Shown: positions 16,178 through 26,334, counted from the stretch's first letter. The stretch is DNA of 64,000 nucleotides from Ralstonia sp. RRA (GCF_037023145.1 NZ_CP146091.1:744001-808000); one strand, 5' to 3'. Notes: a model not told the origin generated them from the letters alone. Made by a program: numbers and translations.

Positions 16178-17320
16178 TCAGTGTGCGGCCGCCTTCGTTG
16201 CATCTGGCAGGGTTTCGGGCGACTCAGCCATCGACTGATAAGCCGTCACTTCCAGATCGTAGCCGGTCATGCTCGGCAGCTTGAGTGGCGAAGCCAGCAC
16301 ACGCATCTTGCCGACACCCACATCCTTGAGGATCTGCGCGCCAATACCGTAGATGCGCGGATCGGGTTTGCTGCGTGGGCGCTCGTGCGGGGCATCCAAC
16401 GCGGTGAACTGGGTGAACAGGCGGTCCGGCGAATCGCCGCAATTGAGCAGCACGACCACGCCGGTCGGGGCGGCCTGCACGGCGCGCAAGGCGGCCGGCA
16501 CGCTCCACGAGTGTGTGGTGCGCTGGCATTCGAGCAAATCCAGCACCGACAGGGGCTCGTGCACGCGCACTAGCGTCTCAGTACCCGGTGTCGGGTCGCC
16601 TTTCACCAGCGCCAAGTGGGCATGGCCGGCGGCGCGGTCGCGGAATGCGACGGCGCGGAAGGTGCCGAACTGGGTTTCCATTGCACGTTCGCCCACGCGC
16701 TCGACAATGCTTTCGGTACGGCTGCGGTATTGGATCAGGTCGGCAATCGTGCCGATCTTCAGGCCGTGCTTCTTGGCAAACTCCACCAGATCCGGCAGGC
16801 GCGCCATGGTGCCGTCGTCTTTCAGAATCTCGCAGATCACGCCGGCCGGTGTCAGGCCAGCCATGGCGGTCAGGTCGCAACCGGCTTCGGTGTGACCGGC
16901 GCGCATCAGCACGCCGCCCTTGCGGGCACGCAGCGGGAAGATGTGGCCCGGATTCACCAAGTCTGCCGGCTTGGCGTTCTTGGCTGCGGCCACCTGGATG
17001 GTGCGTGCGCGGTCGGCGGCGGAAATGCCGGTGGTCACGCCCTCGGCCGCTTCGATCGACACGGTGAAGTTCGTGCCGAACTGCGTACCGTTGCGGCTCG
17101 CCATCATCGGCAAGTCCAACTGATCACAGTGCTCTTCTGTGAGCGTCAGGCACACCAGGCCACGCGCGTGCGTGACCATGAAGTTGATGGCTTCCGGTGT
17201 GACGAAATCGGCCGCCAGAATCAGGTCGCCTTCGTTCTCACGGTCTTCCTCGTCGACCAGGATGACCATCCGGCCGGCGCGGATTTCGGCAATGATTTCT
17301 TCGACTGTGGCGATCGACAT
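16178..17320 (-). CDS. ribBA: 3,4-dihydroxy-2-butanone-4-phosphate synthase with degenerate GTP cyclohydrolase II domain
   Basis: 380 aa two-domain protein. Residues 1-~205 are a complete RibB domain with [16 protein letters not shown] (acidic metal-binding loop) and [13 protein letters not shown], so it should make dihydroxybutanone phosphate from ribulose 5-phosphate. The C-terminal half has the RibA fold length but lacks the zinc-binding C-x10-C-x-C cluster of GTP cyclohydrolase II: after RVHEP the sequence reads [17 protein letters not shown] infer that GTP cyclohydrolase activity comes from a separate RibA elsewhere. It lies between ribE and ribH. Confidence 0.93.
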   Translation of the reverse strand: MSIATVEEIIAEIRAGRMVILVDEEDRENEGDLILAADFVTPEAINFMVTHARGLVCLTLTEEHCDQLDLPMMASRNGTQFGTNFTVSIEAAEGVTTGISAADRARTIQVAAAKNAKPADLVNPGHIFPLRARKGGVLMRAGHTEAGCDLTAMAGLTPAGVICEILKDDGTMARLPDLVEFAKKHGLKIGTIADLIQYRSRTESIVERVGERAMETQFGTFRAVAFRDRAAGHAHLALVKGDPTPGTETLVRVHEPLSVLDLLECQRTTHSWSVPAALRAVQAAPTGVVVLLNCGDSPDRLFTQFTALDAPHERPRSKPDPRIYGIGAQILKDVGVGKMRVLASPLKLPSMTGYDLEVTAYQSMAESPETLPDATKAAAH

Positions 17321-17437
17321 GGCGTAGCAGGGGAAGCGCGCCGCCGGTCACCCCCGTTTGGTGACCCTGCGACTGCGTAAATGGGAAGCCCGCTATTGTA
17401 CGCCAAGGTGGCCGAGGCGATCCTCGGCCCTCGGGGT

Positions 17438-18073
17438 TCAAACGGTGGCGGGCTGGACGAGTGTGGTGTGGCTCAGCATGCGCTCCACATACCGGGCAAT
17501 CAGGTCGATTTCCAGATTGACCTGGCTGCCGGCCTTCAAGTGCTTGAGCGTGGTTACGGCCACCGTGTGCGGGATCAGGTTGATCGAGAACTCGCAGCCA
17601 TCGGCATCGTCGCGCACGCTGTTGACGGTGAGCGATACGCCATTGACCACCACCGAGCCCTTGTAGGCCAGATACTTGCCCAGCGCCGGCGCGGCACGTA
17701 CGCGCAGCTCGTGCGATTCGTTGACGGGTGCGAAATGTGTGACGGTACCCAGACCGTCCACATGGCCCGACACGAGGTGTCCACCGATGTGGTCGGCCAG
17801 GCGCAGCGCTTTCTCCAGATTCACCTCGCCCGGGTGTTCCAGGCCGACGGTTTTCGACAGCGATTCGCGGGAGACATCCACATCGAACTGGGTGTCGGTC
17901 TTGGCCACGACCGTCATGCATGCGCCCTGGATGGCGATCGAATCGCCCAGTGCAACGTCGGCCAGCGGCAGGCCGCCCGAGTCGATGGACAGGCGTACGC
18001 CCGCATCTGCGTTGGTGCCAAGCGGCGTCACGGTTTCAATACGGCCAACTGCGGCGACGATTCCGGTAAACAT
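17438..18073 (-). CDS. ribE: Riboflavin synthase alpha subunit
   Basis: 211 aa made of two lumazine-binding repeats, MFTGIVAAVGRIETV for repeat 1 and GGHLVSGHVDGLGTV for repeat 2. The catalytic GVSLTVNSV and N-terminal MFTGIV are intact. It dismutates two 6,7-dimethyl-8-ribityllumazine molecules to riboflavin. The gene starts 5 bases after ribD and precedes ribBA, so this is one transcription unit. Confidence 0.97.
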   Translation of the reverse strand: MFTGIVAAVGRIETVTPLGTNADAGVRLSIDSGGLPLADVALGDSIAIQGACMTVVAKTDTQFDVDVSRESLSKTVGLEHPGEVNLEKALRLADHIGGHLVSGHVDGLGTVTHFAPVNESHELRVRAAPALGKYLAYKGSVVVNGVSLTVNSVRDDADGCEFSINLIPHTVAVTTLKHLKAGSQVNLEIDLIARYVERMLSHTTLVQPATV

Positions 18074-18078
18074 AGTGA

Positions 18079-19191
<1,113 letters not shown>

Positions 19192-19214
19192 GGTGTTGTG
19201 AGAGGCAGGTGGAG

Positions 19215-19766
19215 TTAAGGATCGCTGCCGGAGGCGGGGCAGTTGTTACGGTCCACCTCGGGGTCGCATATTCGAGCGCGGCCAACAGCGCTGATCCGGA
19301 TTCGGCGTGTATGTCGACCGCAGGTGATGGTAATCGTGCCATCGAGCAGTGTGCCGTCGCTTTTGCGTGAGTATCCCACAGGTGCGTAGGACAGCGTGTC
19401 CTCGGGCAAATTGGAGCTCACTTGTACTGCGGGAAATGCCGGTACGGAGATGGACAGCAACGGCACCTGTTGCGTTGCGGTGGTTGTGTGGGGTCGCGAC
19501 AAGATGACCGCCCATTGAGCGTTCGGGTTTCGCATGGGAGCTTGTGGGCTGAAGTACGTCCAGGTATGCCGATGTTGTGCTGTCACTTGCGCCAAGTTAA
19601 TGGCGCTGACCACGCGCTCTGAGAAGAGCGTGACGGTTTCGCGTTCCCAGCGATCGAGGACGGGTGGAATCGCCATGACGGCCAGCGTGGCGATAATGGC
19701 AAGCACGATGACCAATTCGACTAGCGTCACGCCTGCTTGCAGGGCCGGTCGGTTGGGGTTGGTCAT
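19215..19766 (-). CDS. fimT: FimT/GspH-type pseudopilin (minus-strand pilus operon)
   Basis: 183 aa. The leader MTNPNRPALQAG ends at a prepilin peptidase site G|VTLVELVIVLAII, with the conserved Glu at +5 and a hydrophobic helix. The C-terminal part is cysteine-containing beta structure, as in FimT/GspH minor pilins. It should be an inner-membrane and pilus-priming subunit. The ATG at 19766 overlaps the stop of the preceding pilE-like gene by 4 bases; the longer open frame upstream is a shadow. It is the last gene of the pilus operon, just before ribD. Confidence 0.85.
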   Translation of the reverse strand: MTNPNRPALQAGVTLVELVIVLAIIATLAVMAIPPVLDRWERETVTLFSERVVSAINLAQVTAQHRHTWTYFSPQAPMRNPNAQWAVILSRPHTTTATQQVPLLSISVPAFPAVQVSSNLPEDTLSYAPVGYSRKSDGTLLDGTITITCGRHTRRIRISAVGRARICDPEVDRNNCPASGSDP

Positions 19767-20155
19767 GGCCAACACGCCGGATTGCTGGGACGTCGTTCGC
19801 CTGTGCTGCGCAGCATGAGGTACGGACAGACCTTGTCTGTTTGTGATGGCGTCGGATATGCGTTCAGTTCTATACACTCGTTGCGCGGCAGCTCTCCGTT
19901 CAAGCTTTGGCAAGGTCCTACAGTGACGAAGTATCCATCCGCCTCGGTCTTGGGATCTTCGCCCTCGTAAGTTCCCGTGCGCGCGTGCCGGAGCTCCAAC
20001 TGCGATAGGGTCGCGACCAACGCGGCGCCTGCAGCAGCGCGACGTGTGCGCTGCATGTAAGCGGGCCAGCTTGAGGTGGCGACAAAGGCCAGTACGCCCG
20101 TGATGACGAGCACGGCCATCAGTTCCACCAGGGTGAACCCGCGTGGCCGATGCAT
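19763..20155 (-). CDS. pilE: PilE-like type IV (minor) pilin (minus-strand pilus operon)
   Basis: 130 aa. Leader MHRPRG then cleavage at G|FTLVELMAVLVI with Glu5. The globular part has a D-region-like pair of cysteines (GPCQSLNG ... DKVCPYLML). Such genes after pilY1 encode PilE minor pilins that join the pilus-tip priming complex. It overlaps the upstream pilY1 stop by one base and the downstream fimT start by four, so translation is coupled. Confidence 0.87.
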   Translation of the reverse strand: MHRPRGFTLVELMAVLVITGVLAFVATSSWPAYMQRTRRAAAGAALVATLSQLELRHARTGTYEGEDPKTEADGYFVTVGPCQSLNGELPRNECIELNAYPTPSQTDKVCPYLMLRSTGERRPSNPACWP

Positions 20156-21987
20156 CAGCGCGCACCTTCTTCAGTCATTTCGCGCCAGCTCAATCGACCG
20201 AGCTGGCGCGTATAGATGCGCGATTCCAGTTGACGAATGCGTTCGCCAGCGAGCTGCCACAGGCCGGTTTGCGTTGCTTGCGTAACGGAGCCGCCGGGTG
20301 TCGGGGCAGGAGCCGCTGTCTGCGTGGTAATCATTGGTGTACCAATCAGTACGTGCCCGGTTCGGCGCTCTTTGTTGGTCGGTAGGCCAGTGTGAGCATC
20401 GAGCAAGTAGGCGCGTTGGCGGCGGTCGGCGTCGCGTGTTGTGAGCAGCAGGCTATTTGCGCCGGCTGTAGTGAGGTCATCGGGCAGTTGGCCTGCGGGC
20501 AGGTCGATGTGCCATCCGTTGGCGATGGCGCCGCCTTCGAAGCGGATGATCGAGCCATCGCCGTCGTCCGTGACACTGAGGTCAGCCAGGTTGTCACGCA
20601 ACAGGCCGCGTGCGCCGGTGTCTGCAACGCCATACAGGGTCGTATTGCCGCTGGCCTCGTCGACAGCGACGAAGACGAGCATCTGACCGCCGGCCGTGGC
20701 TGCCAGCAAGATGGGGCTGACGATGCGTTGAGCTCTCCCCGTACGTGACTTCGCCTTGAAGAAGGGCGTGCTGCGCTGTGCATCGTTCGTACCCAATGCA
20801 TTCGGCCAGGGCGGTGCATCGCGTAAGTCGAAGCGCCAGATCTGCCCACGGTTGTCTGGCGCATAGGCCAACGTGGCGGTGCCCCGCGGCCCCAGCGCCA
20901 CAGCAGGTGCCCCCAGGCCACCGCGGCGGTCTGCGCCAGATGGCACCGTGATTGCATGTGCCGTATTCGATTGCCATGGCGACGTGCGCGGCTGATCCAG
21001 CGCCAGCAACAGCAGACGATTTCCTACGTCCGCGCGTCCTGTTCCGTTGCCGCTGATCGCGAACCAGCGCGGGCCTCCGCTACCACCATTGGCGAGCGAC
21101 ACAATGGGGATCGGGCCTTCCACCTGACCGACAGTGGCGTCGTCGCTGGCGTCGTAGGCGAGCATCGGCGGAGGCGTTGCTGACTCCGGATTGGTCACGT
21201 CGACCAGAAACAAGCCGGAGCCCATGGTGCCGTTGGCGCATGAGAGGATCGAATGCCATTGCGTGCCAATCAACGCGTCGGTGGCAAAGGGGCGGGCACA
21301 GAGAGGGCGAGGTACCGGCTGTGCGGGTGAAGCGTTGCGCGCCGCAGTCGGAAGGACGGCGTCGGGCATGATCGCGAAGCGCTCGATACCCGTGAGCGCA
21401 TCGAAGCCGTGCAGCATGCCATCGTTGGCACCGATATAGACCATCCACGGCCGCCGCGCATGGCTCTGACGGAAGCTGGTATGGCTCGCTTCCAGCACGA
21501 AGCCCGGCGGCCCCAGTAACTTTACGTGTGCACCGCGCATGGCGCCCAAGATGGACTTGCGCGACCTGAAGCCAGAACCATCGCGCTCGGGCATACGCAG
21601 GCCCCGCAAGTAGTCGATGCGCATTGCTCCGAGTTTGTCGTCGCCATCGAGTTGCGCTTGTTGTGTGGGCGAAAGATTGAGCCAATGCAGCCCCACCGGG
21701 GTACGGCTGCCCGTGTCGTCGCGATGGAACGTCCACAACTGACGCTCGGTGGGTGGTCTCTCGTCGAGTGCACTCGCGGCTTCCCAGAGGTCCTGCGGTG
21801 TTGGTGCGTCGAGCGCGCCAAGCGGCGGCAGAAATTGGAGGGCGCGCAACCGGCCGCTCCAAGCGTCATCGCCGCGTACGGCGACGATGTGCGAGGGCAA
21901 GTTTCCGGCGGGCGAGTCGCTGCCGTTTGCTGCGGTCAAACTGGCTAGCGCGACCACGAGCGTTGCGCAGAGGTGTCGTGCCTTCAT
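20155..21987 (-). CDS. pilY1: Short PilY1-like protein, C-terminal beta-propeller only
   Basis: 610 aa with a signal peptide (MKARHLCATLVVALASLT). It aligns with the C-terminal propeller of PilY1 (VYIGANDGMLHGFDALTG, then LAYAPDNRGQIWRFDL). It has no von Willebrand A domain: only ~150 unrelated residues precede the propeller, and no D-x-S-x-S motif is present. The calcium loop D-x-N-x-D-G-x-x-D of its plus-strand paralogue is replaced by GPRGTAT. PilY1 is a pilus-tip adhesin and extension regulator; this version probably assembles with its own minor pilins. The start overlaps the pilX-like stop by 4 bases. Confidence 0.87.
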   Translation of the reverse strand: MKARHLCATLVVALASLTAANGSDSPAGNLPSHIVAVRGDDAWSGRLRALQFLPPLGALDAPTPQDLWEAASALDERPPTERQLWTFHRDDTGSRTPVGLHWLNLSPTQQAQLDGDDKLGAMRIDYLRGLRMPERDGSGFRSRKSILGAMRGAHVKLLGPPGFVLEASHTSFRQSHARRPWMVYIGANDGMLHGFDALTGIERFAIMPDAVLPTAARNASPAQPVPRPLCARPFATDALIGTQWHSILSCANGTMGSGLFLVDVTNPESATPPPMLAYDASDDATVGQVEGPIPIVSLANGGSGGPRWFAISGNGTGRADVGNRLLLLALDQPRTSPWQSNTAHAITVPSGADRRGGLGAPAVALGPRGTATLAYAPDNRGQIWRFDLRDAPPWPNALGTNDAQRSTPFFKAKSRTGRAQRIVSPILLAATAGGQMLVFVAVDEASGNTTLYGVADTGARGLLRDNLADLSVTDDGDGSIIRFEGGAIANGWHIDLPAGQLPDDLTTAGANSLLLTTRDADRRQRAYLLDAHTGLPTNKERRTGHVLIGTPMITTQTAAPAPTPGGSVTQATQTGLWQLAGERIRQLESRIYTRQLGRLSWREMTEEGAR

Positions 21988-22589
21988 GGTTCGTCCGCTT
22001 GTGGCCGGTAGACGGACTGCAACATCACGGTGACTTTTTCGGTCAGGCCAAAACCTACGGCCGTGATACGAAAGAGCGACGGAGCCCGCGCTGTGCCCGC
22101 CTGCGCCCATTCGCCGGGTAGTGCGTCAGGGATCGGCTCGATGACGTAGCGTGCTGGTTGAGCGGGCTCCCTCCAAGTCTCAGCCAGGGCTGCGGGAACT
22201 GCTCTGGCCTTGTCTGCCGTAGTCAACAGATCGGAAAGCCCTTGAGCGGTTTGCCCCGTCAGTGGCGAGCACAATGCGTCTCCGCATTGGCCCGGACGGA
22301 AGCCCGCCAACGTTATGGGGTTCAGTGCAGCCGCGCGGGCCGCATCCCGCACGCCAGCGCAGCCTCTGCGCGGTGGTGTGCCAGTGGCGATCGCAATCTC
22401 ACACTCAGCTGCGTCCAACGCACGTTCGGCTTCGCTCAGCGCGAGAGCGCGATCCGCAGACAGCGCCGCGCGTCGGCTGTGGTCCTGCACCAGCGGCCAC
22501 GCGGCCATCGTCACCAAGCCGATCATGGCCAGCGCGCCAGTCACCACGATGATGGAGAAGCCACGCGCTTGGGCTTGCGTGATCAACAT
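21984..22589 (-). CDS. pilX: PilX-like minor pilin (minus-strand pilus operon)
   Basis: 201 aa. Leader MLITQAQARG then a hydrophobic helix FSIIVVTGALAMIGLVTMAAW with no Glu at +5, as is usual for PilX-class pilins that sit at the tip. The globular part has paired cysteines (ECEIAIATGTPPRRGC and GQCGDALC). It overlaps both neighbours (pilW stop and pilY1 start) by a few bases. Order and size identify it; sequence similarity of PilX proteins is low. Confidence 0.8.
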   Translation of the reverse strand: MLITQAQARGFSIIVVTGALAMIGLVTMAAWPLVQDHSRRAALSADRALALSEAERALDAAECEIAIATGTPPRRGCAGVRDAARAAALNPITLAGFRPGQCGDALCSPLTGQTAQGLSDLLTTADKARAVPAALAETWREPAQPARYVIEPIPDALPGEWAQAGTARAPSLFRITAVGFGLTEKVTVMLQSVYRPQADEP

Positions 22590-23512
22590 GCGTCTGCCTC
22601 GCAGATCAAGGGGTTGCGAACGGCAAAGGTGGCGGTGAAGACGGCGTGATTGCGGCGCGGATCTTGAGGTTGGTACTCCAGATCTTCTGTTCTAGCCTTT
22701 GGTAGCGGGCCAAGTTCTGTGCGTGAGAACAGCATGACCTTGTCCGAGATGGGGGGCAGGGTCCTGTATCGGTCACCACGTACCACGATTGCAACGTGGA
22801 CTTGCTGTACGCGACGCCAGTCTTGCTTGCCGATCTCGCGTGCAGGTACGGTTTCGGCCGCAGACGTCGAGCTGGGGGCAAGTGTATAGAGCAGTTGCAG
22901 CGTTTCGACACCACGGACCAAACTTTGGCTGTCATCCGCGCTGTTGGGATCGGTGCGGCTGAGGGATCTGCACCTGAGTTCTAGCTCCCTGTCCGTGGTG
23001 TTCGCGCCGGAAAACAACAAGATGTAGCCCCCGCGAGGGTCTTTGCTGTCGGCGCGCTCAGGCACGCCGAGGCCGCGGCAGTCCAGTGTAGCGCCGTCGC
23101 CGTTGGAACCGCGCCCGGCGAAGCGGACCAAAAGGGCGTCGCTGCGCCTCACGTTGCCGCCTCCGCAGTTGAATTGCGGCACGAGTTGCGGCGGTGTGTC
23201 GAGGCGGCCGCAGTTGTCGCTGCCCTCAAGTGATGGCGGCGCGTCCTTGTCCGTATCCGGCCAGCGACGCACCGGAGAGGCCGCTGGCGTATCCGTGATC
23301 CACCCTGCTTGGCGCACGGCGTGGCCAATCAGTTCGAGCGCTTGCATGGCACGGTCTTCGATGAGTGCTTCATCGGCCAGACGTTGGTAGCGTGCTCGTG
23401 CGATCAGCATCATTTGCAGCGCGATTCCCAGCACCATCAAGGCGATGACCATGCCGACCAGTAACTCGATCAGTGAGACGCCGCGCGCGGGTCGGATGAG
23501 CGCATGCCGCAT
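22583..23512 (-). CDS. pilW: PilW-like minor pilin (minus-strand pilus operon)
   Basis: 309 aa. Leader MRHALIRPARG, cleavage before VSLIELLVGMVIALMVLG with Glu5. The large C-terminal domain contains GGGNVRRSDALLVRFAG and VARQ-like helix residues typical of PilW (QALELIGHAVRQAGW). It is an anchor of the minor-pilin priming complex. The start lies 1 base after the pilV stop and its end overlaps pilX by 7 bases. Confidence 0.88.
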   Translation of the reverse strand: MRHALIRPARGVSLIELLVGMVIALMVLGIALQMMLIARARYQRLADEALIEDRAMQALELIGHAVRQAGWITDTPAASPVRRWPDTDKDAPPSLEGSDNCGRLDTPPQLVPQFNCGGGNVRRSDALLVRFAGRGSNGDGATLDCRGLGVPERADSKDPRGGYILLFSGANTTDRELELRCRSLSRTDPNSADDSQSLVRGVETLQLLYTLAPSSTSAAETVPAREIGKQDWRRVQQVHVAIVVRGDRYRTLPPISDKVMLFSRTELGPLPKARTEDLEYQPQDPRRNHAVFTATFAVRNPLICEADAC

Positions 23513-23513
23513 A

Positions 23514-23708
23514 TCAGCGGTTCATTTCAGTGGTGTCCAGTCGCGCCCGCGCGCCCTGGTCTAGCCGAGTTGCCTCATGATTGGCCGCTTCCAGAAAGTC
23601 AAACGCGCGGAACATGGCGGCCGCACCTAGCGAGAGGATGGCCAGGGCGATGAGGGACTCGATCAGGATGGCGCCGCGTTGGTACGGGCGATGGGGGCGG
23701 GAGGTCAT
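23514..23708 (-). CDS. pilV: Very short PilV-like minor pilin (minus-strand pilus operon)
   Basis: 64 aa from MTSRPHRPYQ. It carries a prepilin motif RG|AILIESLIALAILSLGAAAMFRAF with Glu5, then only about 30 further residues before the stop. Normal PilV proteins have a globular domain of 100 or more residues, so this is either a headless pseudopilin or a shortened gene. The stop leads directly into pilW. The ATG at 23708 is preferred to one 21 bases upstream. First gene of its operon. Confidence 0.75.
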   Translation of the reverse strand: MTSRPHRPYQRGAILIESLIALAILSLGAAAMFRAFDFLEAANHEATRLDQGARARLDTTEMNR

Positions 23709-24158
23709 GGGGCGGCCGGTGCTTAGCAAAACCGCCTCAAGTTAGTGTGAATTTGGCCGTATAAGTGTCATATCTGGTCAATACCCTCTCTGGTCGTCAA
23801 GCTTAGAGCGACACCCTGACTGAGTTTCGCTAAAGATCGTTGGTTTTTTGTCAAAACCGACCTTGCTTAGCCTTGCTGTTGAAGGAGGGGGTTGTTGACA
23901 CTTTTTGACTAATTCCCCACTATTTCGGGGGGTGCGTCTGCCTACGCTTTTTTGCCGGCAGATCGTCGCGTTCAACGGGGGTTGAGTGCGACGCAACAGA
24001 AGAACTCGGGAAGTTCAGAAATCAGCAGCGCGAGCGATAACGATATCGCCGTGACTGCCGCAAAACAAAATGTCGGGGGTAAATATGCACAACGGGACTT
24101 CGCCTATTGGGCGATGCTGGCATACGGTCAGGCAACGGCATTCCGGCTGAGGGCTGAG
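23709..24158. other. Divergent promoter region of the two pilus operons
   Basis: About 450 bases with no supported gene, more AT-rich than the surroundings. On the plus strand TTGACA (23895-23900) is followed after 17 bases by CACTAT (23918-23923), a possible promoter for the fimT operon. CCCC-ACTATTT-CGGGG just downstream is a small hairpin. For the minus operon, TTGACC and TATACG near 23755-23778 are too close (12 bases) to call a promoter. Confidence 0.45.
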
Positions 24159-24803
24159 ATGCGCGCATTGGTTCGCGATTCTCTCCCTGCCCTTTGGTTT
24201 CGCAAAATCACACAGGACAGCTCGAGTCCGGCGGCACGGCGCGCGCGTTGCGCCGTCCCGTATGGGGCGTGCGGCCCATTGGGTAATCGTGCCAAGGCAC
24301 TTCCGGCAACTCGAGGCTTCACGCTGATCGAGCTTTTGGCGGTAGTGACCATTCTCGCCATTTTGTTGGCAGTTGCGATTCCGTCGTTCGCACCGATGCT
24401 GAGCAGCAACCGGCTTTTTGCCGTCCAGACCGAGGTGATGTCCTCGCTCGCCTTGGCGCGAAGCGAGGCTGCCAAACGTGGCATGCCGGTGAGCGTGGTT
24501 TCGTCGACCACGCCTGGCGTAGTCGGCAACGAATGGGGCGCGGGCTGGTCCGTTTGGGTTGATTCAAATGCGAATGGCGTCGTTGATAGCGGAGAGGTTT
24601 TGCGCGCCCACGAAGCCCTGTCATCCGGATTGAAGCTGAGTGTGCCAAATAGTGGCGTCATCAAGTTTGATTCCCATGGCTATCTGTCGCCGGCCCTGCT
24701 GCGTCAGTTGAAAGTGTGTTCCGCCACCAGCGGCACGTCGGGATATCAGATCACGATTCAACCGAACGGGCTGGTCGATTCCGCCAGTGCAACGTGCCCA
24801 TGA
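24159..24803 (+). CDS. fimT: FimT/GspH-type pseudopilin (plus-strand pilus operon)
   Basis: 214 aa from the ATG at 24159, which has a GAGGG site 6-7 bases before it. The prepilin site TRG|FTLIELLAVVTILAILLAVAIP follows a 52-residue leader, unusually long. A TTG at 24279 would give a normal 13-residue leader, so the true start is uncertain. The C-terminal GspH domain shows WGAGWSVWVDSNANGVVDSGE and a closing cysteine pair. Minor pilin of the priming complex; first gene of the plus-strand operon, overlapping pilV by 4 bases. Confidence 0.82.
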   Translation: MRALVRDSLPALWFRKITQDSSSPAARRARCAVPYGACGPLGNRAKALPATRGFTLIELLAVVTILAILLAVAIPSFAPMLSSNRLFAVQTEVMSSLALARSEAAKRGMPVSVVSSTTPGVVGNEWGAGWSVWVDSNANGVVDSGEVLRAHEALSSGLKLSVPNSGVIKFDSHGYLSPALLRQLKVCSATSGTSGYQITIQPNGLVDSASATCP

Positions 24804-25303
24804 ATGCCAGCCTATTGAAATCGACTTCGCGAGGTTATGCGTTGCTGGAGGCGCTGATTGCGCTTCTGGTTATTTCCGTCGGCCTGATTGGGTTTTCACG
24901 TCTGCAGTTGGTTGGGATGTCGAGTTCCAACATCTCCACGCAACGAAGCAAAGCCGTCTACTTGGCGTACGAGATCAGCGACAGAATACGCGCCAACCTT
25001 TCGGGCTATTCCGCGGGGGCCTACAGCAACCTGTCGGGTACTGCCAGCAACCCCGGTTGCGTGTCGGCGTCGACGGGTTGCTCAGCGGCGCAGATTGCCC
25101 AGAACGACTACTACGAGTGGTCGAACGAACTTGCCACGCAGCTTCCGCAGGGCGCAGGTGTGGTTTGCCTGACCAGCACGATATCTTCGACCGCAACGCC
25201 TGCCGCACCTGGTTGTGACGGTGGTGGGAGTGTTTACGCCGTCATGGTCTGGTGGACGGAAAACGGTCAACAACAGATGCTCTCCCAACGCTTCAAGCCA
25301 TGA
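24800..25303 (+). CDS. pilV: PilV minor pilin (plus-strand pilus operon)
   Basis: 167 aa. Leader MNASLLKSTSRG, then YALLEALIALLVISVGLIGFSRLQ with Glu5, the PilV signature. The globular region includes AYEISDRIRANLSGY and a C-terminal VYAVMVWWTENGQQQ strand, as in full-length PilV. The ATG overlaps the fimT stop (ATGA). Its normal length contrasts with the 64-aa version in the divergent operon. Confidence 0.92.
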   Translation: MNASLLKSTSRGYALLEALIALLVISVGLIGFSRLQLVGMSSSNISTQRSKAVYLAYEISDRIRANLSGYSAGAYSNLSGTASNPGCVSASTGCSAAQIAQNDYYEWSNELATQLPQGAGVVCLTSTISSTATPAAPGCDGGGSVYAVMVWWTENGQQQMLSQRFKP

Positions 25304-26334
25304 TGAACCGTCGACAAACCGGTATCTCGCTAGTTGAACTCATGGTCGGATTGACTCTGGGCATGCTGCTCGTTGGCGTTGCCGTTTCAATTTATCTATC
25401 TGGTCGTCAAACATCGCGCGTGGTCGATACGGTGGGTCGCTTGGAGGAAAGTGCTCGCTTTGCGGTTGAAACGATTGAGCAGGACATCCGCATGACCGGC
25501 TTCCGTGGTTGTAACGGTGTGGCGAATTCGCCGCTCAATACGCTGAATTCTTCGGGTTCTTTCAACAATCGATTCGACCAGACACTCTTTGGCTACCACG
25601 GCAGCGGGACGACATGGTCGCCCGCACTGGACACGAGTATTAGTAGCCTAGCGCAGCCACCGATTGCCGGGACGGACGTCATTGCCATCAAGCGCCCCTA
25701 TGACAATGGGGCCGCGCTGACTGCGCAGATGGCGGGGACGACGGGGGCTGTGACGGTGGATGCCAGTGCGCCGTTTGCCCAGGGCGACTACGTGCTGGTT
25801 TCCGACTGCGAGGCGCAAGCGGTGTTTCAGGCGACGCAAGTCACCACCACGCCAACTGCGGGGACACTTTCCCACGCCGCTGCCACCGTGCCGACGCCAG
25901 GCAATGCCAGCGCTGATCTCACGCATGTGTTCAACACGGATGCCTCGGCCTACCGTGTCGTGACCAAAACTTACTACGTTGCCCAGAGCGCCAGAAATCG
26001 CGCGGTGAAGTCTCTATGGTCTTACAGCGTGCCCGACTACACGGGCGCTGGCCAGCCTCAGGAGATGGTCGAGGGTGTCGATAACCTGGTGCTTCTCTTT
26101 GGGGAAGACACTGACAGCGACCAGGCTGCGAACCGCTACGTCACCGCCGACAACGTTGGTAACTGGAACAACGTCGTCAGCGTGCGAGTGCAACTCTTGA
26201 TGGCGTCGGTTCAGAACGGCGTATCGCCTATTGCGCAGACCTACAACTTTAATGGTGCCTCGGCGACATCTGCCGACAGACGCATACGCTCGGTCTTCAC
26301 GAGCGTCATTACGCTGCGCAACCGGGTGATGTGA
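25300..26334 (+). CDS. pilW: PilW minor pilin (plus-strand pilus operon)
   Basis: 344 aa. Leader MMNRRQTG then ISLVELMVGLTLGMLLVGVAVSIYLSGRQ with Glu5. RFAVETIEQDIRMTGFRGCNG is the conserved PilW helix, and the C-terminal VDNLVLLFGEDTDSD and RSVFTSVITLRNR are typical. It starts in an ATGATGA overlap with the pilV stop; the second ATG at 25303 is equally possible. Confidence 0.92.
   Translation: MMNRRQTGISLVELMVGLTLGMLLVGVAVSIYLSGRQTSRVVDTVGRLEESARFAVETIEQDIRMTGFRGCNGVANSPLNTLNSSGSFNNRFDQTLFGYHGSGTTWSPALDTSISSLAQPPIAGTDVIAIKRPYDNGAALTAQMAGTTGAVTVDASAPFAQGDYVLVSDCEAQAVFQATQVTTTPTAGTLSHAAATVPTPGNASADLTHVFNTDASAYRVVTKTYYVAQSARNRAVKSLWSYSVPDYTGAGQPQEMVEGVDNLVLLFGEDTDSDQAANRYVTADNVGNWNNVVSVRVQLLMASVQNGVSPIAQTYNFNGASATSADRRIRSVFTSVITLRNRVM

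Noticed and set aside
17321..17437. FMN riboswitch before ribBA
   Set aside because: The 117-base gap lacks the conserved RFN element motifs, and genes of the run are packed too closely for a second leader.
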